Of a stretch of DNA of 64,000 bases, positions 54,633 to 63,159 are shown in pieces. Location of the stretch: assembly GCF_022346995.1 (NCBI RefSeq), contig NZ_JAKRNM010000001.1, positions 682,001 to 746,000 on the forward strand, given 5' to 3'. A model generated the notes under the pieces. It had not been told where the DNA came from. It did no database searches and saw only the letters and a list, made by a program, of their open reading frames with translations. The stretch comes from Paenibacillus sp. ACRRY. Lineage in GTDB: Bacteria > Bacillota > Bacilli > Paenibacillales > Paenibacillaceae. The position numbers and the translations under genes are program-made. Position 1 is the stretch's first letter; each line of letters begins with the position of its first letter.

Positions 54633-56056
54633 AGTATGCAACCCGGTTACTGCTGAATTATTTATTCTTTTCCGTGCTGTCCTTTGGCATCATCATTTTC
54701 GCGGTGAATAAAGCCATCGATTACTACAGCTTCATTACCATTGAAAAACAGATGATGGAGAAGGCGGATCTGTCCGAGTTGTCCTTCCGTGAGGTGTTGG
54801 CACAGCATAGATCATCGACAGGAGAGCCGCAGACAAAAGAAATCGTCAGACTTGCGCTGGAGAAGCTGAAAGCTTCAGGCAAGGAAGTGCGTATCTATGA
54901 CAGCTCCAAGCAGCTACTAGGCTTGGCTGTGGATGGCATCATCATTAATGATGGCAAGCCTCTTATTTTCGAGAAGAATATTGAGAAAGCCCTGAGTGGC
55001 AGCTATGCCTACACCGTAACGGAAAACCATCTGCTTTATTTTGCCACGCCCATTCAGAATCAATTTTACGAAAATGCTTATGTGTATGAGTTCGTGGAGG
55101 ACATTTCATACTTTTATGCAATCATGGATCAAATTCGTTACGTGCTGTTAGCGGGTGCAGGCGGATTTATTGTACTCATTACATTATCCAGTCTGTGGAT
55201 TGCCCGCAACACAACCAAGCCAATTAAGCTTCTGCTTGGAGCAGTGCAAAGTTTCTCTAAACAAGAGTTTCGGAGAGTTCATCTTAACCGGAAGGATGAG
55301 CTGGGCATGCTGGCAGAAGGGCTGGATTCCATGGGGCGGCAGCTTCATGATTACATTGAGTACCAGAAACAATTTGTCTCTAACGTATCTCACGAGTTAA
55401 AAACACCCTTGGCAGCAATTCGCGGTTTCTCTCAATACCTGGTTGAAGGGGAGAGCGAGAACAAGGAACTGCAAAAAATCTATGCTCATCTGCTGCAGGA
55501 ATCGGATCGGCTGACGCGCTTGATTAATGAACTCTTGCTGCTATCCCGATTCGACAAGGCTGGTTCTAACGAACTGGAAGCCCGGAAGACGGAAATGAAC
55601 GAACTGATTCAGCAAGTCGCAACGAATATGAGTGCCAAGGCCAAAGATAAAGGTATCGAGATTATAGTCAGGGAGACGGAAGCGGAACCGCCGGATAAGC
55701 ATCTGATGAGAGTCCACGCCAACGTAAATCCAATGCTGATGTCCCATGCAATAGCCAACCTTGTAGACAATGCCATCAAATATTCGGACAGTCCATCGCT
55801 AATCGAATTGAAGCTTACACATACGCCAAGCGAGGTAGTTATACGGATACGTGATCAAGGTATCGGCATCGCGGGCGATGAGCTGGAGAGAGTGCAGGAA
55901 CGCTTTTACCGGGCGAAAAATGCAAGCACAGCGAACGGTTCAGGTCTTGGACTCTCGATTTGCAAAGAGATCGTAGAGCGATTTAATGGATATATCGATA
56001 TGGAAAGTCAGATCGGGGAAGGAACGGCCGTTACGGTTGTGTTACCCCGTGCGTAA
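54629..56056 (+). CDS. Sensor histidine kinase, probable CTG start
   Basis: The kinase frame runs back beyond its first GTG (54674) to CTG 54629, which stands seven bases after GGAGGTGG and overlaps the regulator's TGA (CTGA). Starting there gives MKYATRLLLNYLFFSVLSFG, a complete first membrane helix; starting at 54674 cuts the helix in half. The 475-residue protein has TM1 (5-28), an extracellular sensor of about 125 residues, TM2 (about 170-192), HAMP, HisKA with His255 (SHELKTP) and HATPase (GSGLGLSICKEIV). Confidence 0.88.
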   Translation: MKYATRLLLNYLFFSVLSFGIIIFAVNKAIDYYSFITIEKQMMEKADLSELSFREVLAQHRSSTGEPQTKEIVRLALEKLKASGKEVRIYDSSKQLLGLAVDGIIINDGKPLIFEKNIEKALSGSYAYTVTENHLLYFATPIQNQFYENAYVYEFVEDISYFYAIMDQIRYVLLAGAGGFIVLITLSSLWIARNTTKPIKLLLGAVQSFSKQEFRRVHLNRKDELGMLAEGLDSMGRQLHDYIEYQKQFVSNVSHELKTPLAAIRGFSQYLVEGESENKELQKIYAHLLQESDRLTRLINELLLLSRFDKAGSNELEARKTEMNELIQQVATNMSAKAKDKGIEIIVRETEAEPPDKHLMRVHANVNPMLMSHAIANLVDNAIKYSDSPSLIELKLTHTPSEVVIRIRDQGIGIAGDELERVQERFYRAKNASTANGSGLGLSICKEIVERFNGYIDMESQIGEGTAVTVVLPRA

Positions 56057-56160
56057 ATAGTTAACGTTACAAGACTGATACAATTCTGTTATGAGACTAA
56101 CAAATGCTTTTTTTATAATCACTTCATAAGAAGAAATCACACATTTATGGAGGGATCATG

Positions 56161-56853
56161 ATGAAATTAAAAAACAAGTCTACAGCTGTTATCCTGCTTA
56201 GTATTATACTAACGATGGCACTGGCGGGCTGTCAGTCCAATGGTGCCCAGTCACCAGAAGCGGCGCAGAACGAGCAGGCCAAAGGCGAAGAAGCTTCCAA
56301 TTCTACTACACCTACGTCAGAAAATTCCGAAGAACAGAGTAGTGAAGCGATTAAGGAAGGTTCGATGGAGAAGGAAGGAAATGTGGTGCTGAAGGAGCTT
56401 GCTTTTGTCTATAATGAGCACACCATTGCGATTTCCGATACAGCGAATGAAGATCAGATGGAACAGATGCTGGGTAAACCGGATAACCTGAAATCCCATA
56501 CGTACACTGCCGACGATGGAACAAACATGGATACGTTAATCGGTTTTACAGAAAAGGTTTATACGTATCCTGGCCTGGAAATTAAAACAATCAGTATACC
56601 GGAGGGGAAACAAGACTCCATCTTTCATATCGAAATTACGGATCCTAAGTACGCAACAGTACGAAACATTAAAGCAGGAGACAGCCTGGATACACTCAAA
56701 AACGCCTACCCTGAGGGAAAACTGCTTGGTGATGGAGCCCCTGATGAGGAGGATGACTTCCGTTACGAGCCATCCAATTATGTGGATGTGATGTCGTTTC
56801 ATATCAAGGATGTCAAGGTGGAGAGCATTCAGATCTACAGCCTTCTGGATTAA
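56161..56853 (+). CDS. Lipoprotein of unknown function
   Basis: A 230-residue secreted lipoprotein: signal peptide with lipobox LAGC (lipid Cys near 23), a low-complexity Glu/Ser/Thr/Gln linker (to about 75), and a globular domain of about 150 residues (LKELAFVYNEHTIAISDTAN and on). I do not recognise the domain; it looks like a repeated beta/alpha unit similar to other Paenibacillus lipoproteins linked to kinases. ATG 56161 is preferred, six bases after GGAGGG. It may be regulated by the preceding two-component system. Confidence 0.8.
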   Translation: MKLKNKSTAVILLSIILTMALAGCQSNGAQSPEAAQNEQAKGEEASNSTTPTSENSEEQSSEAIKEGSMEKEGNVVLKELAFVYNEHTIAISDTANEDQMEQMLGKPDNLKSHTYTADDGTNMDTLIGFTEKVYTYPGLEIKTISIPEGKQDSIFHIEITDPKYATVRNIKAGDSLDTLKNAYPEGKLLGDGAPDEEDDFRYEPSNYVDVMSFHIKDVKVESIQIYSLLD

Positions 56854-56899
56854 TGTATAGTGATCGATGTTGGCAATCCTTTCATACGATTCACCTCTA

Positions 56900-56935
56900 A
56901 TACCTGCCCTGGAGAGGGGCAGGTATTTTCTCGTT
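56900..56935 (+). terminator. Terminator after the lipoprotein gene
   Basis: ATACCTGCCC (56900-56909) pairs perfectly with GGGCAGGTAT (56917-56926), then TTTCTCGTTT. Confidence 0.9.
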
Positions 56936-57029
56936 TAGTCTCGTAGGCATGTTAAAGCAACCATACTCACACAAAATACGTCTAAACAGTTAGGTTGGAA
57001 ATTTCCGATTTTCCGAGGGGGTGATCCAA

Positions 57030-57623
57030 ATTTGGAATAGAATGACTAAGACCTTGCTACCTTTTATATTCCTGCTCGCCACATGTTTTATGGCCGCGCC
57101 TTTAACTGTCAAAGCATGCTCTTGCGCTGAACCCCCAGGTATAGACGATCAATTAAATCGAAAAACAGCCATTTTTACGGGCAAATTATTGAGTTTGACA
57201 AAAGCAGTTGAAACAACAAGTTGGTCTTCCGCAGATCTTGTAAAAGCACAATTCGAAGTGACGATGGTTTGGAAGGGAGAACTGAATTCTCGAACAACTG
57301 TTTACACCGCATTGAGTTCTGAAAGTTGTGGATATGAAGGGTTTGAAGTGAATGAAGAATTTATCGTTTTTGCTTATGGAAAACTAGATCGACTTGAAAC
57401 TGGTCTTTGTGAGGGAACTAAAAATCTCGAATCCGCACAAGAAGAACTTAAAGATTTGGGAACGGGGTATGTACCTTTGAAAACTAGCACTCAAGATAAT
57501 CATCTAGAAATACATTCTGCTAACAATGAACTAAATAATCAATTCACAATCGATTTAGTTCTTGTACTTATTCTAACCTTGTTCATCTTGCTGGTGATAT
57601 TTGTAAAACAGCAACGCAGATGA
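57030..57623 (+). CDS. Secreted TIMP/netrin-like domain protein with C-terminal membrane anchor
   Basis: A signal peptide (TLLPFIFLLATCFMAAPLTV), then a CSC-type start (KACSCAEPP) and a beta-barrel domain with further Cys residues (ESCGYEG, GLCEGT), as in bacterial tissue-inhibitor-like (netrin) domains, and a C-terminal helix (LVLVLILTLFILLVIFV) with basic end. It is thus anchored outside. Function unknown; eukaryotic relatives inhibit proteases. AGGGGGTGATCC (57016-57027) is an almost perfect match to the 16S anti-SD end, and the codon at best spacing is ATT 57030; GTG 57021 lies inside the site and ATG 57042 is far off. So the start may be the rare ATT, or ATG 57042. Confidence 0.75.
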   Translation: MWNRMTKTLLPFIFLLATCFMAAPLTVKACSCAEPPGIDDQLNRKTAIFTGKLLSLTKAVETTSWSSADLVKAQFEVTMVWKGELNSRTTVYTALSSESCGYEGFEVNEEFIVFAYGKLDRLETGLCEGTKNLESAQEELKDLGTGYVPLKTSTQDNHLEIHSANNELNNQFTIDLVLVLILTLFILLVIFVKQQRR

Positions 57624-57933
57624 CGTGGTTTATTCGGTTGTCATTTATTATTACAGTTGCGTGCAATATATAAATTCATTAAACTAGTTCGCTTAATAAA
57701 ATCAAGAAATCATCAGGGACACATTTACAATAAGTACTTACTTTGAATAATCACTATTATATTTACACATAATTACTTGGATTTGCGAGGAAGAAGCAAA
57801 TGTTCTTTGCATAATTTTATACTAGTTGTTAAAAAATAAGTAAGGACAAAAATAATGAACACGCAGGGGCTAGTTATAAATAATTGCGAATACCAGGTAA
57901 AAAACTATTAGCTTAAAGGAGTGTAAATAAACA
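57624..57933. other. AT-rich gap without a recognisable gene
   Basis: An 18-codon ORF (57855-57911) with AAGGA before it lies close to the oxidoreductase start, but nothing else supports it. No clear promoter or terminator is seen. Confidence 0.4.
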
Positions 57934-58869
57934 TTGAAAGCAGTTGTGATTAATCAATATGGGAGTAAAGAAGAGTTAGTTGAGCAGGAAGTGAATAAAC
58001 CAAGGGCAGAAGCTAATCAAGTGGTTGTAAAACTAGAGGCAACATCGATTAATCCGATCGATTGGAAATTAAGAGAAGGTTACTTAAAACAAATGTTTGA
58101 TTGGGAATTCCCTATTATCTTAGGCTGGGATGCTGCTGGAGTCATAACTGAAATTGGTTCAAACGTTTCGAAGTGGAAAGTTGGGGACCGAGTATTCAGT
58201 CGTCCTGAAACAACTCGTTTCGGTACATATGCTGAATATACAGCAGTTGATGAGCATCTACTGGCAAAACTGCCTGATTCCATCTCATATGAGGAGGCTG
58301 CGGCTGTACCTTTAGCTGGTTTAACGGCGTGGCAGGCATTGTTTACTCATGGGCATCTAAAAGAAGGTGAAACTGTACTTATTCATGCTGGTGCTGGTGG
58401 TGTAGGTATGTACGCCATTCAATTAGCTAAGTATGCTGGCGCTCATGTGGTTACAACAGCAAGTGAAAAAAACCATGAACTACTCCATTCATTAGGTGCT
58501 GATCAAGTCATTGATTACAAAAAAGAAAAATTCGAAGAGATTCTAAAAGATATAGATTTAGTATTTGACACGATGGGTGGAGAAGTAGCTGAGAATAGCT
58601 ATAAGGTGCTTAAGCCTAATACCGGAAGACTGATTACCATTGTTGGTGAACCCAATCATGATACAGCTAAGTCTCACAATGTATCAGCAAAGGGGATTTG
58701 GCTACAGCCAGATGGTCATCAATTACAGAAAATTGCAGATTTGATGGAAGAGAAAAAGATTAAGTCGATTGTGGGGGCAACATTCCCGTTCAGTAGACAG
58801 GGGATTTATGATGCGCATGCTTTGAGTGAAACTCACCATGCTGTAGGTAAAATTGTAATTACATTTTAG
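57934..58869 (+). CDS. NADP-dependent quinone oxidoreductase (zinc-less MDR/QOR type)
   Basis: A 311-residue medium-chain reductase. The N-terminal GroES-like domain (TSINPIDWKLREGYLKQMFD) lacks the zinc ligands; the Rossmann motif is AGAGGVGMYAIQLAKYAGA (about 151-169). Members reduce quinones, enones and similar electrophiles with NADPH. It begins at TTG 57934; GGAG is 12 bases upstream, a bit far. It stands alone. Confidence 0.88.
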   Translation: MKAVVINQYGSKEELVEQEVNKPRAEANQVVVKLEATSINPIDWKLREGYLKQMFDWEFPIILGWDAAGVITEIGSNVSKWKVGDRVFSRPETTRFGTYAEYTAVDEHLLAKLPDSISYEEAAAVPLAGLTAWQALFTHGHLKEGETVLIHAGAGGVGMYAIQLAKYAGAHVVTTASEKNHELLHSLGADQVIDYKKEKFEEILKDIDLVFDTMGGEVAENSYKVLKPNTGRLITIVGEPNHDTAKSHNVSAKGIWLQPDGHQLQKIADLMEEKKIKSIVGATFPFSRQGIYDAHALSETHHAVGKIVITF

Positions 58870-58934
58870 TAAGAAGACTGGGAAAAACAATAAAAATTAA
58901 AATAGGCAGCTGTCATTTGGGCTTAAATTTTTGT

Positions 58935-58966
58935 AGACTTCCTCTTAGTGAGCGGAGTCTTTTTGC
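58935..58966 (+). terminator. Terminator after the quinone oxidoreductase gene
   Basis: AGACTTCC (58935-58942) pairs with GGAGTCT (58954-58960) with one bulge, then TTTTT. Confidence 0.7.
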
Positions 58967-59321
58967 TGTATCCTATAGGCTTATATGTAAAATAAAACCA
59001 GAGTCTATACTTACATTGGAATCCAAATTTATTCACATTGAAGTGGATTTCTTACTTTTCATAATAGGCTGTGCCAGTTTCCCATAGGACGTTTTCGATA
59101 CTATGCTTCAGTGGCTTTCCAAGCTGAAAGGCCAATCTCTTGGCTGTGATGTTCTGGAGATAAGCAGAAAAAGTCTAGGTGGTTGCTCCAAGAGCAACAA
59201 AAGACCCCTGAACATCGTTAAATGGATTGAACTAGTTGGTAAACAGTGTTACTCTGAAAGCCTGTGTTCAATAATATAATAAATATTAGTCACCATTTTG
59301 GTTAGAAAGAAAGGTAACACT
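58967..59321 (+). promoter_or_regulatory. Promoter and long structured leader of the ABC-F gene
   Basis: TTGAAG (59038-59043), 16 bp, CATAAT (59060-59065) implies a leader of about 250 nt. It contains alternative hairpins: GGCTTTC/GAAAGGCC (59113-59133) and GCCAA-TCTC-TTGGC (59131-59144), which share bases, and GTTGCTC-CAA-GAGCAAC (59182-59198). There is no T run after the last, so a classical attenuator is not shown. ABC-F resistance genes commonly have regulated leaders. Confidence 0.45.
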
Positions 59322-61061
59322 ATGATAAAAGTTGAAAACTTATCCTTCTCATTTCCGCAAAAAGAACTATATAACAACATTTCATTTACGTTAGAAGAGG
59401 CACAACATTGCGCTTTTATAGGAACAAGTGGCAGTGGGAAAAGTACACTGGTCGATATACTGATCGATCCGGAAAGATATTTGTTCGAGGGTAAGTTAGA
59501 GATAGATCCGGATTGCAGAATTGGATATGTCAGTCAGTTCTCGCAAGTCGACAAAACGAAAGAAATAACCGTATTCGAATATATCGGAGAAGAATTCATC
59601 AAGCTACAAGATGAGATCACAGCCCTGTATGCGGAGATGGCCACCACGTCTGATATGGATTCTCTGCTGGAGAAGGTTCAATCGGCTTTGGATGCATTCG
59701 AATCGATGGATGGGGATAATTTCGAAAACACCATTAATAAGCAGCTAAACCTGGCGAACCTCATGAAGCTCAAAGATCTTAGTATATCCGACGTAAGTGG
59801 TGGGGAATTCAAACTGATCCAAGTGATGAAGGAAATGCTTAATCGCCCAGACTTAATGATTATGGATGAACCCGATGTATTTTTGGACTTTGAAAACCTG
59901 AATTCGCTTAAAAAATTGATTAATTCCTACAAGGGAATGCTGCTGGTTGTTACGCACAACCGATATCTATTGAATCATTGTTTCAACAAAATTATCCACC
60001 TTGAAAATACGGAAATCCAAGAGTTTGACGGGCGATATATCGAGTACAACTTCTCGCTGCTTCAGACTAAGATCGAGCTGCAAGAAATCGCAGTTGCTGA
60101 AGCTGAAGAGATTGAGAGATACGATCACATCATCGACAATCTCAGAGAGATCGCCACATATAATTCGGAAGCCTCCAGAGGCAGAGCGTTAAAAGCCAGA
60201 GTCAAGTTTCAAGAGAGATTGGAAGCACGTCGAATAAAAGAGCCATTTGTCGATATTAAGCAGCCGAATATCCGTTTTGATATCGATAAGGAAATTGAAG
60301 ACACCGTTGTGGTTAAAGTCAATAATTATAGCGTTTCCTTTGACGAGTTGCTTTTGGAAAATGTGAACTTCGAGATCAATTCGACAGATAAAGTAGCCCT
60401 GATCGGTCCAAATGGTACCGGGAAAACGACTTTGCTCCGTGAAATCTATAAAAACAATCAGGATTCCATTGAAATAAATGATGATGTTAATGTGGCTTAT
60501 TTATCTCAGCTTCAAGGTGAAATGCTAAAAGATTCGAATACCATACTACATGATTTCATAGATGCCGGGTTTAATACGTATGATGAGATTAGATCGCATC
60601 TTACAAGTTATGGCTTTGAAGGAGAAATCCTTGATCAAAAGATTGAATCATTATCTGGTGGAGAAAAAAACATGCTCCAACTGGCTAAAGTTTCTGCCAG
60701 TCAAGCGGGCGTGTTGCTTCTTGATGAACCGACAAGCCATCTAGACACTTACTCACAAATTGCACTGGAGAAAGCCATCGAGGACTATAAAGGTGCGATT
60801 CTCATGATTTCTCATGATTTTTATTCTGTTGTAAATGGTATGGATTATGTTTTAATCATTGACGATAAAACGATTAGCAAAATGAGTATGCAAGAATTTA
60901 GACAGATGATTTATGCTAGTCATTTTAATAAAGATTATTTAGAAACTGAACAACAGAAAAAATCAATTGAAATGAAAATAGAATTGGCTTTAAAAGATAC
61001 TAATTTTGAACTTGCCAAAGTATTGGTTGATGAGTTAGAAGAGTTAATTAAGTTGCTTTAG
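59322..61061 (+). CDS. ABC-F family ribosomal-protection-type ATPase
   Basis: A 579-residue protein with two ATPase domains and no membrane helix. Walker A sites are GTSGSGKS (34-41) and GPNGTGKT (362-369); signatures are VSGGE and LSGGEKN; Walker B sites are LMIMDEPD and VLLLDEPT. The linker is charged (EEIERYDHIIDNLREIA, then SRGRALKARVKFQERLEARR). ABC-F proteins bind the ribosomal E site; some displace macrolides, lincosamides or pleuromutilins. This one could be a resistance factor or a translation factor; the long leader favours the first. Start at ATG 59322 after AAAGGT; an in-frame upstream extension lacks a site. Confidence 0.88.
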   Translation: MIKVENLSFSFPQKELYNNISFTLEEAQHCAFIGTSGSGKSTLVDILIDPERYLFEGKLEIDPDCRIGYVSQFSQVDKTKEITVFEYIGEEFIKLQDEITALYAEMATTSDMDSLLEKVQSALDAFESMDGDNFENTINKQLNLANLMKLKDLSISDVSGGEFKLIQVMKEMLNRPDLMIMDEPDVFLDFENLNSLKKLINSYKGMLLVVTHNRYLLNHCFNKIIHLENTEIQEFDGRYIEYNFSLLQTKIELQEIAVAEAEEIERYDHIIDNLREIATYNSEASRGRALKARVKFQERLEARRIKEPFVDIKQPNIRFDIDKEIEDTVVVKVNNYSVSFDELLLENVNFEINSTDKVALIGPNGTGKTTLLREIYKNNQDSIEINDDVNVAYLSQLQGEMLKDSNTILHDFIDAGFNTYDEIRSHLTSYGFEGEILDQKIESLSGGEKNMLQLAKVSASQAGVLLLDEPTSHLDTYSQIALEKAIEDYKGAILMISHDFYSVVNGMDYVLIIDDKTISKMSMQEFRQMIYASHFNKDYLETEQQKKSIEMKIELALKDTNFELAKVLVDELEELIKLL

Positions 61062-61182
61062 GATTGCAACTTTCTGATTGAATTGTTATAAGGGAATAAA
61101 GTAAGTTACAGCGGTTACGGTTGAACTAAATCATTCTGCGTTCTACGGTGATACATGATGAAGGTGAATAAATATGTGGCTG

Positions 61183-61222
61183 AAAGACACTGATGAAGAA
61201 CATCAGTGTCTCTTTACCTTTC
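61183..61222 (+). terminator. Terminator of the ABC-F gene
   Basis: AGACACTGATG (61185-61195) pairs perfectly with CATCAGTGTCT (61201-61211), then CTTTACCTTT. Confidence 0.85.
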
Positions 61223-61421
61223 AGTCGTGTTGACGATACCTCATCAAATCCTGACTACGTTTAAGGACATCCATAATTTAAGAGTGGCTTTTGAGCGGTA
61301 GAGCCAAGCCAGTTGCCTAAACAAGCTGGAAAACCTCATGAAGAAGCTGACGTGGTCAGCATTATCAAGGTGAATGCGGATGAAAAAATATTTCTTCTAA
61401 GAAACTGCATGGAAAAGGACT
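61223..61421. other. Gap without a recognisable gene
   Basis: I see no supported coding sequence, RNA or repeat between the ABC-F terminator and the next promoter. Confidence 0.4.
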
Positions 61422-61450
61422 TTGTTATATACATAAGATCAAAATATAAT
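61422..61450 (+). promoter_or_regulatory. Sigma-A promoter of the small unknown gene
   Basis: TTGTTA (61422-61427), 17 bp, TATAAT (61445-61450). The start of transcription would be close to 61457, which rules out the GTG at 61459 as start codon. Confidence 0.75.
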
Positions 61451-61482
61451 GGACGTGGGTGATTGGTCTGACAATTGCTGCA

Positions 61483-61800
61483 ATGATCATGGAGCCAAAG
61501 GGTAAAGAGAGTTTTTATGTCCCAGTATCGACGGAAGCATTCTTCAAAAGATGCTGGGAGCCTGGAATTAAAGCTTTGGAATTAGAATTGATTTCTCTCT
61601 TTCCTGATCCTGGCGTTGATTTAGATAAAAAGCATCTTCCGAAGTTATTGAATGAACTTCATTTATTAAAGGACTGGGCTGAGACTGGACGGCATTTAAA
61701 CGAAAATGATTCTGAACATCTAATCAATCGAATTAGCATTCTTCAAGAGAAAATGCATGAAGCATTTCTCGATGAGAATGTCATAATTTTTATAGGATAA
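61483..61800 (+). CDS. Small cytosolic protein of unknown function
   Basis: About 105 residues from ATG 61483 (ATG 61489 also possible); neither has a clear ribosome site. The sequence (FYVPVSTEAFFKRCWEPGIK, then LLNELHLLKDWAETGRHLNE) is mostly helical with no signal or membrane segment. I do not recognise it. A strong sigma-A promoter stands just upstream, so it is probably a real single gene. Confidence 0.6.
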   Translation: MIMEPKGKESFYVPVSTEAFFKRCWEPGIKALELELISLFPDPGVDLDKKHLPKLLNELHLLKDWAETGRHLNENDSEHLINRISILQEKMHEAFLDENVIIFIG

Positions 61801-61887
61801 ACGAAATCATGAAAATAGGGGGAGATAGAACGGTTACCGCCACTTCAGCTCGTAGTTCTCTAGAAGTTGTAACTTTCTATGGTCCCA

Positions 61888-61914
61888 TGTCACATTAGAA
61901 GCCGCTATCTCGTT
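61888..61914 (+). promoter_or_regulatory. ECF41-type promoter before the oxidoreductase
   Basis: TGTCACA (61888-61894), 16 bp, CGTT (61911-61914). This fits the ECF41 promoter signature (TGTCACA, 16 bp, CGTC) recalled from the literature with one base off. The ribosome site GAAGGAG (61931-61937) and the ATG (61946) follow at normal distance. Confidence 0.65.
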
Positions 61915-61945
61915 CTATATGCAAACTATAGAAGGAGTAGATGCT

Positions 61946-63133
61946 ATGAGAACATTGACTTGCGTCGTCATTGGTGCCGGGTATGCGGGAATTCATGCCG
62001 TTAAGGAAATCAGAAAATTGTTCAAGGGTCAAGTAAGTATGTATCCGCTGCGACTTGTCTTAATTGACAAAAACTCTTTCCATTTGCGGAAAGTACTCAT
62101 GTTTAGACCTGCCGTTACGAATGAAGACATACGAATCCCATTGACTACGTTGTTTCCAAACGGAGTTGAAATGGTTGAGGCAACCGTCTCAAACATCATA
62201 GCGGAAGAGAAGAAGCTGCTGTATGTGGATTCTTTAGGTGCCGAGAACGAGTTGAACTACGATTTGCTCGTGGTGACCGCGGGCAGTGTAATCCGGTGTC
62301 CGGAACCTGAACAGGGTGGCACTGCACTCACCTCATTAGAAAATGCGCAAGAGATTCGAAGTTTGTGGCTTACTAATCTAAAGCAAGCCGCTTCTGAAAA
62401 TAAACCAAGAGAACGTGAGCGATTAATGCATGTCGCGATTGCAGGAGCTGGTATTAGTGGTATAGAGACTGCTGCTGAGTTTGCATATTACGCTCGCAAG
62501 GATGCAAAACAACTGGGACTTGACCCCCAAGCCGTAAAAATTACTCTGTACAATGCACATCAACGTCTATTTCTAGACGGTCCTGCTAAAGTAGGAATGA
62601 AACTGGATCAATTACTTCAAGACATCGGAATTAATACCATGCATGATAAACGTGTCATTAAGGAAAAAGACGGCGTTGTATGGTTTTCAAATGGCGAAAA
62701 GCAGCCTATAGGCTTGTGCATCTGGACGCTTGGGCTGCTGCCTAATCCGATGTTATCTGCCATGGGATTGCCTGTTACCACCCAAGGGTATGTGCACGTT
62801 GATGTCAGTTACAGGGTAGCTGATATGACGGGTGTATATAGTATCGGTGACTGTGCCAGAATCGTGGACCCCATTAACGGGCATGTCGATGGCAAGACGT
62901 GCAAGGAAGCGATTCCTCAAGCGGCTCGGCTTGCCAGAATTATGCTAGCAGATCTTGAAGGACGCCAAGCGCCAGTTCATGAAAGCTATATGAAATCCTT
63001 CAGCATCGGGCTAGGTCCTGACAAAGGGTTAACCTGGGTGAACAAATGGGGTCTCGATTTCGTCGTCACAGGTAAATTAAGCTGGAAAATAAAAATGTAT
63101 ACTTGGGATACAGCTAGTATGTTAACGAATTGA
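61946..63133 (+). CDS. NAD(P)/FAD-dependent oxidoreductase (NDH-2-like)
   Basis: A 395-residue flavoprotein from ATG 61946, after GAAGGAG. The two dinucleotide folds are visible: GAGYAG (10-15) for FAD and AGAGISGIETAAEFA for NAD(P)H, and the FAD-closing motif VYSIGDCARI. It resembles type II NADH dehydrogenases and related quinone reductases, and would act at the inner membrane face or in the cytosol. The ECF41-type sigma gene begins 26 bp after its stop. ECF41 factors usually sit beside a carboxymuconolactone decarboxylase, oxidoreductase or epimerase, and this is the partner. Confidence 0.87.
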   Translation: MRTLTCVVIGAGYAGIHAVKEIRKLFKGQVSMYPLRLVLIDKNSFHLRKVLMFRPAVTNEDIRIPLTTLFPNGVEMVEATVSNIIAEEKKLLYVDSLGAENELNYDLLVVTAGSVIRCPEPEQGGTALTSLENAQEIRSLWLTNLKQAASENKPRERERLMHVAIAGAGISGIETAAEFAYYARKDAKQLGLDPQAVKITLYNAHQRLFLDGPAKVGMKLDQLLQDIGINTMHDKRVIKEKDGVVWFSNGEKQPIGLCIWTLGLLPNPMLSAMGLPVTTQGYVHVDVSYRVADMTGVYSIGDCARIVDPINGHVDGKTCKEAIPQAARLARIMLADLEGRQAPVHESYMKSFSIGLGPDKGLTWVNKWGLDFVVTGKLSWKIKMYTWDTASMLTN

Positions 63134-63159
63134 ATAAGAATGGGGACGGAGAAGAGGTG

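Noticed and set aside
57855..57911. 18-codon ORF before the quinone oxidoreductase
   Set aside because: AAGGA precedes it, but the peptide has no features and the region is AT-rich, so chance is likely.
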